Source: Nematopogon swammerdamellus (taxonomy: Eukaryota; Arthropoda; Insecta; Lepidoptera; Adelidae). Taken from it: 64,000 nucleotides of DNA. The notes under the pieces are model-generated. The model saw only the letters and a program-made list of their open reading frames with translations, did no database searches and was not told where the DNA came from. Shown in pieces: positions 21,790 through 30,889 of the stretch. Made by a program: the position numbers and the translations under genes. The stretch is from NCBI GenBank assembly GCA_946902875.1, contig OX336337.1, positions 2,604,001 through 2,668,000 of the forward strand, written 5' to 3'. Numbering within the stretch: position 1 is the stretch's first letter; each line of letters starts with the position of its first letter.

Positions 21790-22112
21790 ACATATACATA
21801 CATACACACATTACATACATATCACAAACGCTCAATCCCGACAATCGGGGTAAGCAGAGTAATCGGTGTTGTGCTGCAAGAACTCTGTTTAATTACAGCA
21901 CAACACCGACCACCACGTTTCGCAAAGTATTCGAACAAGATTAAATCGATCAAGCAGCAAGTAAGGCACGAAGACCCACCTGCTGCATGACTCGGTGGAA
22001 GTACCGTGCCAAGGTGAGAGGTGGCGAGCCTGTCGCCTTTTAGCACGGCATCTTGTCCTTATCTCATATAGTCGCCTTTTACAACATTCACGGGGAGATA
22101 TGTAATGGGGCC
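21790..22112 (-). mobile_element. SINE-like element, head X plus tail 2 (minus)
   Basis: On the plus strand it reads cacaaacgctcaatcccgac, ggtaagcagagtaatcggtg, the paired gcacaacaccgaccaccacg, tcaagcagcaagtaaggcac and tagcacggcatcttgtcctt, ending in the head X inverse. The (tatg)n end suggests a retroposon tail. Two short internal open frames are incidental. Confidence 0.7.
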
Positions 22113-22270
22113 TAGCCAATAAGCGCTTAGGTCGTAATACACAGTATGTAGGTATAACATGCAAAATATAACAATTAGTGTAGCATAATAATGAAAAAGA
22201 GAATTTAAGTTAAGAATGCGATAAAATAAATTAAATTAAATGAAGGAACCCAAAAAAATAGAGAGTTGTG

Positions 22271-22535
22271 GGAAGGTACATATGTACGCCTCACTTGTAT
22301 TATTACAAGTGAGGCGTATAGTTCCAGAACCCGCCAAATATAGTCTAACACAGTCCAACACAGTCCAATCCAGAGTGAATCGCAAAGAAAAATTCACTTT
22401 CATTCCAGCTCTCTCGTAGTTTGAATGGGCGGCTATTTATCGAGGTATATAGTTTTTCATCTTACTGTAAAATCGTCCTAAACGGTGTTGGCGAGTTCTG
22501 GAACTATACGACTCAAGTGTAAATTGTTTTGAAAT
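22271..22535. mobile_element. MITE with inverted repeats and a terminal hairpin
   Basis: acaagtgaggcgtatagttc cagaacccgccaa is mirrored by ttggcgagttctggaactat acgactcaagtgt. The left side also carries its own hairpin (tacgcctcacttgtattatt acaagtgaggcgta). No transposase is present. Confidence 0.65.
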
Positions 22536-22733
22536 ACAAATATATGAAAAGGTGATACATGTGCTCACTCAACGCTGGGTCAGCCGAGCAGATATACTGC
22601 ATGTATAGTATAATTTGTATCAAGGTGTGTGTGTGTGTGAGCGGGTGAGTATCTATGCTTGTGAGGGAGTATGAGGGAATGTGTGTGAAAAGGTGGGTGT
22701 GAGGAAGTGTTTAATGTGTGTGATTAGTTGTGT

Positions 22734-22805
22734 TTTTAGGGTTCCGTATCCGGTACGGGACCCTATTACTAAGCCTACGCCGTCTGTCTGTCTGTCTGCC
22801 TGCCT

Positions 22806-22838
<33 letters not shown>

Positions 22839-23141
22839 AATCCGTCCGTCCGTCCGTCTGTCCGAGGGCTGTATCTCTTGAACCGTAGTAGGTAGCCCGT
22901 TGACATTTTCACAGAATATGTGTTATTTTATGGCCGATATAACCACAAACAATAAAAATAAGTAAAAGTACAAAATTCACGGGGTCCCCATACAAGAAAC
23001 TAAAAAGTGTATGCGCGCCATCTACCGAAAAGAGTATGAAGCATTTTAACTAATACATAGATGGCGTGAGTGGCGCTGACCGTGACATGGCGATACGGAA
23101 CCCCCGGTGCGCGAGTTCGACTCGCACTTGGCCTGTTTTTT
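22734..23141 (-). repeat. Family A repeat, near full copy
   Basis: It starts with agggttccgtatccggtacg and cctattactaagcctacgcc, then (gtctgtctgcct)n. It ends with gcgcgagttcgactcgcact tggcc. The tetranucleotide stretch (cctg)n is expanded here. Confidence 0.8.
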
Positions 23142-23235
23142 TTTTAGGATTTCCGGTTTGAGCGTGGCCGAGTCAGAGGGCCAGTAATATAATTAATATG
23201 TATTATAGCATACAAAGCACGTTAAGAGTTTTTTT

Positions 23236-23545
23236 TTTTTATGGAACCTGACACGGTTGGCTACATCACCTACAACATCCGTGATGTCAGCCCATAACAC
23301 AGGGTGAACTAGGTGCCATGTCAGTGCTTCCCTTCATTTCATGTCGGCTACACTAAACTGGACGGAAAACACGAACTATTTACATGGCCGTTTCGACCGA
23401 CGTTTCGCTCAGTGCGGTGGTATCAACCCGGCCGGGATAAACCCTACCACCTAGTAAGGTAAGAAGGGAAGGGACCTACAGTTTAACGTGGAATCCGAGC
23501 CACGGTCAGCCTCCAACGGTCGAGCGGCGAACGGTGGTCGACAGT
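23236..23545 (-). mobile_element. 5S-derived SINE, head truncated
   Basis: Poly(T) and tggaacctgacacggttggc (tail 1) lead to the core (gtgcggtggtatcaacccgg, accacctagtaaggtaagaa) and then cagcctccaacggtcgagcg, where it stops. The 5S box region is missing. Confidence 0.75.
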
Positions 23546-23647
23546 TATCCTGAATATAGTGTTTGTACAAGAATGATGGATTTCCTCGAGTGGATAAAGC
23601 GGGCACCATATCAGCTATAGGGTAAGGAAGAAATATATAGGTAAAGT

Positions 23648-24062
23648 TTTTTTTTATGTAATCCGGTATGGTTGGCTGAGTCGGAGGGGACAAAGCGCAT
23701 GCTCCGACCGACCAATATCACCTCCGAGAAGGTAGGTGCCATACCGGAGACTGGAGACTTCCCTGAATTGCTGGCTATACTGGACTAGAGCAGAGCACAA
23801 CCGAGGCTGCTATGCGGCCATCTTACATCCAGTATGGTGGTACCAACCCAGTCGGCTACAATTTGAGCCTACCACCTAGTAAGGGGCAAGGGAAGGGACC
23901 TACAGTTTTACACCGGTTCCGAACGGTGAAGCAGCAGGTGTAGGTGTGCACGTAAATTTTTTCATCAGAAAAAACTCATTGGTACACGCCGACCGGATTC
24001 GAACCTCGGACCTCTCGCATGAGAAGCCGATGCCCAAACCGGCCACCCTCCGCTTGAAAGTA
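23648..24062 (-). mobile_element. tRNA-derived SINE, full
   Basis: On the minus strand it opens with gcggagggtggccg-like sequence, an A box, ctcatgcgagaggtccgagg and the B box gttcgaatccggtcggcgtg. The core follows (aactgtaggtcccttccctt, ctaggtggtaggctcaaat, gggttggtaccaccatactg), then tail 3 (tcggaggtgatattggtcgg) and a T-rich end on the plus strand. The core is recognisably the same as in the 5S-headed SINEs. Confidence 0.8.
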
Positions 24063-24159
24063 AGGAAGAGGATATGTTTTCTTTAGTTTACTCTGAGACA
24101 TCTGGTACTTCAAGTCATATAAGTTGTCGATCTTATTTTCGATGTCTTAGTTGTCTTCA

Positions 24160-24528
24160 AAATACATACATACATACATATCACACACGCTGAATCCCGA
24201 CAATCGGGGTACCGCAGAGTAATCGGTGTTGTGCTGCAAGAACTCTGGTAAATTACAGCACAACACCAACCACCACGTTTCGCAAATTATTCGAACAAGA
24301 TTCAATCGATCAAGCAGCAAGTAAGGCGCGAAGACCCACCTGCTGCATGACTCGGTGGAAGTACCATGCCAAGGTGAGAGGTGGCGATCCTGTCGCCCTT
24401 TAGCACGGCGTCTTGTCCTTATCCCTTAGTCGCCTTTCACGACATGCACGGGGAGAGATGCAGTGAGGCTATTCTTTTTATTAAGTACCGGCCCCACATG
24501 GTACAGTACCGGCCCCACACGGTACAAA
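24160..24528 (-). mobile_element. SINE-like element, head X plus tail 2, near full
   Basis: The (catacata)n end is followed by cacacacgctgaatcccgac, the two gcacaacacc segments, cctttagcacggcgtcttgt and the head X inverse, ending gtaccggccccacacggtac. It is the most complete copy of this type in the window. Confidence 0.75.
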
Positions 24529-24667
24529 ATAATACACTTGTTGCTTCATTTCCAAGGAACTTTCATGTTATTTTTAGAATAACCTAGTGTTGCTTGAAAA
24601 AACTCTTAAAACGTTGGCATTGTTTTCGGTATTACTTAACTGGCAAATAAGATTTAACCAAAAACTG

Positions 24668-25232
24668 TCAGCCTCGGTAGCCCAGTGGCGCGTTCGGCCG
24701 ACTGGTTGTGTACATCTGGGCGCAGTCTGTACTTGAATGGGTGACCGCTCAACCGTTGTAGGCTGACGGTGGGTTCGGATTCCACGTAAAACTGTAGGTC
24801 CCTTCCCTTCTTACCTTACTATGGGCGAGCGAGCGGTAGTATGGGTTAATTATTTGTAAGTTACTATAATATAATACTTATAAGGTACTAACAAAACATT
24901 GTGACTTGCGAAGTTTGTTTGTCAGTTCTTCTTCGCATTGAATTTAGAACTGGCGGAATTTTCGACATGTCCAAGCGTAGGTTACCTACCTATGGATGAA
25001 ATTATACAATAAACAATAAACTAGGTGGTAGGGTTTATACCACCCGCGTTGGTACCATCGCACTGAATGAAACGTCGGTCGAAACGGCTATGTAAATAGT
25101 TCGTGTTTTCCGTCCAGTTTAGTGTAGCGGACATGAAATGAAGGGAAGCACTGACATGGCAACTAGTTCGCCCGGTGTTACGGGCTGACGTCACGGATGT
25201 TTTAGGTAATGTAACCAACCGTGTCAGTATCT
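24668..25232 (+). mobile_element. 5S-derived SINE split by a LINE tail insertion
   Basis: The head (gtcagcctcggtagcccagt, tctgggcgcagtctgtactt, gaatgggtgaccgctcaac) and core run to 24822 (ttaccttacta). The core resumes at 25021 (ctaggtggtagggtttatac) and ends with cgtgtcagtatc. acta occurs at both sides of the insertion. Confidence 0.8.
24823..25020 (+). mobile_element. LINE 3' end inside a SINE core
   Basis: gtcagttcttcttcgcattg, gaactggcggaattttcgac and the end ataaacaataaac match 44543-44695. Only the 3' terminal ~200 bp is present, as expected of a strongly 5'-truncated non-LTR insertion. Confidence 0.65.
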
Positions 25233-25436
25233 ATAAATAACTCTCAAACGTGGCTAATTTATTTCATTGTAATTTATTTCATTTAATACATAATTATATA
25301 GCGAAAAAGAACTTCGTTCCAACCGGGTGCCCCACGAATTGGCGTGAATTTGATGAAATGACTGCGGCAAGCGATCTGGGAACCATTGAAAGCACCGCTT
25401 TTGGTAGTTATTATAATGTTTGTTAGCTAGTTCATA

Positions 25437-25725
25437 GTATAGCACACGCCATATCCCGACAACCGGGGTAAACAGAGTAGTCAGTGTTGTGCCGCAAATA
25501 CTCTTGTAAATTACAACACCGACCACCACGTTTAGCAAAGTATTAGGGCAAGATAACTGTCAAGCAGCAAGTAATGCACGAAACTGCTTGATAGTTATCT
25601 TGTCCGAATACTTTGCTAAACGTGGTGGTCGGTGTTGTGCTGTAATTTTCAGAAGTACTTGCAGCGCAACACCGATTACTCTGCTTACCCTGATTGTCGA
25701 GATAAAGCGTGTGGCGTATATGTAT
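25437..25725. repeat. Inverted pair of SINE tail 2 segments
   Basis: acaacaccgaccaccacgtt tagcaaagtatta... at 25516 is mirrored at about 25600-25640 (aatactttgctaaacgtggt ggtcggtgttg), and both outer sides carry cgattactctgcttacc-type sequence. The two copies meet head to head near 25575. Confidence 0.7.
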
Positions 25726-25817
25726 TTACGAATATTAATTTAATAATACGATTTTCTATTTTGACCAGATGAGTAGTGAAAACACGTAGTCTATGTCGCT
25801 TAATATTTTATATTCTA

Positions 25818-28800
25818 CTAGCTGAGCCCGCGGCTCCGCTCGCGTGAAATTCGTATTTCAAAGAAGACAGTAAGTAACTATGGGCGAGTTCAGGAAGTCG
25901 ATAAACCATATCTAAGAAAGTAAGTACGAGTAAGGGCGAGGTCGAAGGCAAGCTGCGTTAAGGTAAACCATAAACCTTGTCAAATAAAGTAAGTAACTAA
26001 CGGCGAGGCTTCAGGCTGAACTGTATTCTAGAAAGAAAATAAACCTTCTCGAAGAAAGTAAGTAACTGAGGGCGAGGCCAAAGGCCGAGCTGCGTTCAGG
26101 AAGACGATAAACCTTCTCGAAAAAGTAAGTAACTGAGGGCGAGGCCGAAGGCCGAGCTGCGTTCAGAAAGACCATGAACCTTCACGAAGACAGTAAGTAA
26201 CTGAGGGTGAGGCCGAAGGCCGAGCTGCGTTCAGGAAGACTATAAACCTTATCGAAGAAAGTAAGTAACTAAGGGCGAGGCCGAAGGTCGAGCTTCGTTC
26301 AGAAAGACCATGAACCTTCACGAGGACAGTAAGTAACTGAGGGCGAGGCCGAAGGCCGAGCTGCGTTCAGGAAGGCGATAAACCTTATCTAAGAAAGTAT
26401 GTAACTAAGGGCGAGGCCGAAGGTCGAGCTGCGTTCAGAAAAACTATAAACCTTCTCGAAGAAAGTAAGTAACTGAAAGCGAGACCGAAGGCCGAGCTAC
26501 GTTCAGGAATACCATAAACCTTCTCAAAGAAAGTAAGTAACTAAGGGCAAGGCCGAAGGCCGAGCTGCGTTCAGGAAGACTATAAACTTTCTCAAAGAAA
26601 GTAAGTAATTAAGGGCGAGGCCGAAGGCCGAGCTGCGTTCAGGAAGACTATAAACCTTATCGAAGAAAGTATGTAACTAAGGGCGAGGCCAAAGGTCGAG
26701 CTTCGTTCAGAAAGACCATGAACCTTCACGAGGACAGTAAGTAACTGAGGGCGAGGCCGAAGGCCGAGCTGCGTTCAGGAAGGCGATAAACCTTATCTAA
26801 GAAAGTATGTAACTAAGGGCGAGGCCGAAGGTCGAGCTGCGTTCAGAAAAACTATAAACCTTCTCGAAGAAAGTAAGTAACTGAAAGCGAGACCGAAGGC
26901 CGAGCTACGTTCAGGAATACCATAAACCTTCTCAAAGAAAGTAAGTAACTAAGGGCAAGGCCGAAGGCCGAGCTGCGATCAGGAAGACTATAAACTTTCT
27001 CAAAGAAAGTAAGTAATTAAGGGCGAGGCCGAAGGCCGAGCTGCGTTCAGGAAGACTATAAACCTTATCGAAGAAAGTATGTAACTAAGGGCGAGGCCGA
27101 AGGCCGAGCTGCATTCAGAAAGACTATAAACCTCGAAGAAAGTAAGTAACTGAAAGCGAGGCCGAAGGCCGAGCTACGATCAGGAAGACCATAAACCTTC
27201 TCAAAGAAAGTAAGTAACAAAGGGCGAGGCCGAAGGCCGAGCTGCGTTCAGGAAGACGATAAACCTTATCTAAGAAAGTAAGTAATTAAGGGCGAGGCCG
27301 AAGGCCGAGCTACGTTCAGGAAGACCATAAACCTTCTCGAAGAAAGTAAGTAACTGAGGGCGAGACCGAAGGCCGAGCTGCGTTCAGGAAGACTATAAAC
27401 CTTCTCGAAGAAAGTAAGTAATTAAGGGCGAGGCCGAAGGCCGAGCTGCGTTCAGGAAGGCGATAAACCTTATCTAAGAATGTATGTAACTAAGGGCGAG
27501 GCCGAAGGCCGAGCTGCGTTCAGAAAAACTATACACCTTCTCGAAGAAAGTAAGTAACTGAAAGCGAGGCCGAAGGCCGAGCTACGTTCAGGAATACCAT
27601 AAACCTTCTCAAAGAAAGTAAGTAACTAAGGGCAAGGCCGAAGGCCGAGTTGCGTTCAGAAAGACTATAAACTTTCTCAGAGAAAGTAAGTAAATTAAGG
27701 GCGAGGCCGAAGGCCGAGCTGCGATCAGGAAGACTATAAACCTTATCGAAGAAAGTTTGTAACTAAGGGCGAGGCCGAAGGCCGAGCTGCATTCAGAAAG
27801 ACTATAAACCTTATCGAAGAAAGTATGTAACTAAGGGCGAGGCCGAAGGCCGAGCTGCATTCAGAAAGACTATAAACCTCGAAGAAAGTAAGTAACTGAA
27901 AGCGAGGCCGAAGGCCGAGCTACGTTCAGGAAGACCATAAACCTTCTCAAAGAAAGTAAGTAACAAAGGGCGAGGCCGAAGGCCGAGCTGCGTTCAGGAA
28001 GACGATAAACCTTATCTAAGAAAGTAAGTAATTAAGGGCGAGGCCGAAGGCCGAGCTACGTTCAGGAAGACCATAAACCTTCTCGAAGAAAGTAAGTAAC
28101 TGAGGGCGAGACCGAAGGCCGAGCTGCGTTCAGGAAGACTATAAACCTTCTCGAAGAAAGTAAGTAATTAAGGGCGAGGCCGAAGGCCGAGCTGCGTTCA
28201 GGAAGGCGATAAACCTTATCTAAGAAAGTATGTAACTAAGGGCGAGGCCGAAGGCCAAGCTGCGTTCAGAAAAACTATACACCTTCTCGAAGAAAGTAAG
28301 TAACTGAAAGCGAGGCCGAAGGCCGAGCTACGTTCAGGAATACCATAAACGTTCTCAAAGAAAGTAAGTAACTAAGGGCAAGGCCGAAGGCCGAGCTGCG
28401 TTCAGAAAGACTATAAACTTTCTCAAAGAAAATAAGTAAATTAAGGGCGAGGCCGAAGGCCGAGCTGCGTTCAGGAAGACTATAAACCTTATCGAAGAAA
28501 GTTTGTAACTACGGGCGAGGCCGAAGGCCGAGCTGCATTCAGAAAGACTATAAACCTTCTCGAAGAAAGTAAGTAACTGAAAGCGAGGCCGAAGGCCGAG
28601 CTACGTTCAGGAAGACCATAAACCTTCTCAAAGAAAGTAAGTAACAAAGGGCGAGGGCGAAGGCCGAGCTGCGTTCAGGAAGACGAAAAACCTTATCTAA
28701 GAAAGTAAGTAATTAAGGGCGAGGCCGAAGGCCGAGCTACGTTCAGGAAGACCATAAACCTTCTCGAAGAAAGTAAGTAAATGAGGGCGCGGCCGAAGGC

Positions 28801-29446
28801 CGAGCTACGTTCAGGAAGACCATAAACCTTCTCAAAGAAAGTAAGTAACAAAGGGCGAGGCCGAAGGCCGAGCTGCGTTCAGGAAGACGAAAAACCTTAT
28901 CTAAGAAAGTAAGTAATTAAGGGCGAGGCCGAAGGCCGAGCTACGTTCAGGAAGACCATAAACCTTCTCGAAGAAAGTAAGTAAATGAGGGCGAGGCCGA
29001 AGGCCGAGCGGCGTTCAGGAAGACTATATACGTTCTCGAAGAAAGTAAGTAATTAAGGGCGAGGCCGAAGGCCGAGCTGCATTCAGAAAGACCATGAACC
29101 TTCTCGAAGACAGTAAGTAACTGAGGGCGAGGCCGAAGGCCGAGCTGCGTTCAGGAAGGCGATAAACCTTATCTAAGAATGTAAGTAATTAAGGGCGAGG
29201 CCGAAGGCCGAGCTACGTTCAGGAAGACCATAAGACTATAATATTACATAAAAAAAAAACAAAAACTTTCATACAAAGTCGTCGTCCCCATTTCCCCCCT
29301 TAAAGTTGTAATTTCCAAAAAATCCTTAACGGATTCTTACGTTATGAAATAAACCTATGTTCCAAATTTCAGCTTTCTAGACTTAGTAGTTTCGGCTGTG
29401 CGTTAATAGATCAGTCAGTCAGGACAAACAATTTTATAAGTATAGA
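25818..29446 (-). mobile_element. Helitron-like element filled with a 68-bp minisatellite
   Basis: On the minus strand the element starts TCTATACTTATAAAATTGTT at 29446 and ends gagcggagccgcgggctcag ctag at 25818, followed by T. A 5' TC, a 3' CTAG and an A/T target fit the Helitron pattern. Almost the whole interior (about 25860-29240) is minisatellite; no Rep or helicase domain is present. It was presumably moved in trans by an autonomous partner and the array expanded in place. Confidence 0.75.
25860..29240 (+). repeat. 68-bp minisatellite, about 50 units
   Basis: Each unit contains gagggcgaggccgaaggccg agctgcgttcagg, a variable gactataaaccttctcgaag and aaagtaagtaact. ggccgaaggcc is a local dyad. 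Blocks of several units are duplicated: the run around 26290-26640 recurs at about 26700-27060, and runs near 27180-27560 recur near 27930-28300. This indicates higher-order amplification. Each unit also has a GTAAGT splice-donor-like string on the plus strand. Confidence 0.95.
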
Positions 29447-29549
29447 TATCTACTCTTTATTCTACTCGTATCTTCTACCAAAAGCATCTATCTACACTAC
29501 ACCAACGCAACGCAACAGAACTGCTAACGCCATATATTACGACCATTCG

Positions 29550-29765
29550 ACACTAAATTCCGTTTTCTTTGATACTGCTCAACCCTAAGGCTATTTAACT
29601 TTATGGTATATAGCCTACTATAGTGAGCCTGAAGAACTACTCTTTACATTGGTGTAAACCGCATAAAAATCTGTTAAGTGGTTCCGAGTTTACCTCAAAC
29701 ATACATACATACATGCAAACAGACGTTTCCTTTTATAAGAAGTAGAGATAGAGAAAAGAAGATAA
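29550..29765 (-). mobile_element. GA-type Helitron-like element, 5' part
   Basis: gctcaaccctaaggctattt, gtgagcctgaagaactactc and cagacgtttccttttataag match the copy at 35920-36215 and, in inverse, the left half of 9445-9819. The purine core and 3' terminus are missing here. Confidence 0.5.
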
Positions 29766-29859
29766 AGATTAAATTATCCTCCCTTCCCCTCTCCCCGCGG
29801 ACTCCTCCCCCGTACCTCAACCCCACTCTTCAAAACCACCCCCAGTATGGATAAAATTA

Positions 29860-30420
29860 TTTAAAATCATTTAAAATCCTAAAACTTATTTTTTAAATCA
29901 TCCCCTATTTTAATTTAAGGGTTGATTTAGCAAAAACGCTGAAACACGTAATTCTTTATTTTATACCAAAAGCCTAAATATGAATTTTCATATCCCTAAC
30001 TTGAGAAATGATGGGTTCCCCATACATTCTTTCATCCCCTATTTCACCCCGTTAAGGGTTGTTTTTTTGAGACAAAAGGTAGCCTATGTTCTTCCTCAGG
30101 ATGCAATTCAGCTCCGTACAAAATTTCATAAAATCCTAAAATCTAATTTTGAAATCAACCCCTATTTTAATTTAAGGGTTGATTTAGCAAAAACGCTGAA
30201 ACACGTATTTCTTTATTTCATACCAAAAGCGCAAATATAAATTGTCATATCCCTAACTTAAGAAATACTGAGTTCCCCATACAAACTTTCATCCCCTATT
30301 TCAACCCCTTAAGGGTTGTTTTTTGAGACAAAAAGTAGCCTATGTCCGTCCTCGGGATGCAATTCATCTCTGTGCAATATTTTATCGAAATCTGTTCAGC
30401 GGTTTAGGCGTGAAAAGGTA

Positions 30421-30460
<40 letters not shown>

Positions 30461-30496
30461 CAGAGTTACTTTCGAATTTATAATATTAGTATGGAT
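29860..30496 (-). mobile_element. Helitron-like element with internal duplication
   Basis: On the minus strand the end at 30496 reads catactaatattataaattc gaaagtaact followed by (tctg)n, a typical left terminus. Inside, aatttaagggttgatttagc aaaaacgctgaaacacgta occurs twice (about 29921 and 30171). It ends only 48 bp from the desaturase 2 stop, so it may supply or disrupt that gene's 3' UTR. Confidence 0.55.
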
Positions 30497-30543
30497 GTAG
30501 TTTTAATGAAAATAATAATTAGGTTCATATATTGAATACTATA

Positions 30544-30889
30544 TTACGTCGTTTTGAGGATGAAGCTACCGCTATCCCAGTCCTCCGGTACTTCTTCATG
30601 GCAATGCTCCTTTTGATTTTGATGCTGATAATCTCCCAAAATCTCTGACCGAGAGCCGTCGCCTCTGCTGGCCGCAACAGCCGCTACCAACTCCAAAGAA
30701 GGCTTCTTCAGACCATACGTCCAGCCCAATTTACTGCAGGCGTCCAGGAGAGGCGTGGTGAAACTGAAGGAGACCATGTAGCCGAGTTCGCTGGTGCTGT
30801 AGTCCCAGGGGAACGTGTGGTGATAGTTGTGGTACCCTTCGTCCGCGAGGAAGAGCGAGAGAAGCTTATTGTCGGTGGGCTCGATTTTT
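30544..30889 (-). CDS. Desaturase 2 coding exon 5 (terminal)
   Basis: The acceptor is ttccacag. It encodes [24 protein letters not shown], then [20 protein letters not shown] and a tail ending SFILKTT. It is one codon longer than the gene 1 exon, and the last residues differ completely from gene 1 (IDKKS). Confidence 0.92.

Noticed and set aside
25860..29240. CRISPR-like array of regular repeats
   Set aside because: Units are contiguous 68-bp repeats without unique spacers or cas genes, in a eukaryotic Helitron-like element.
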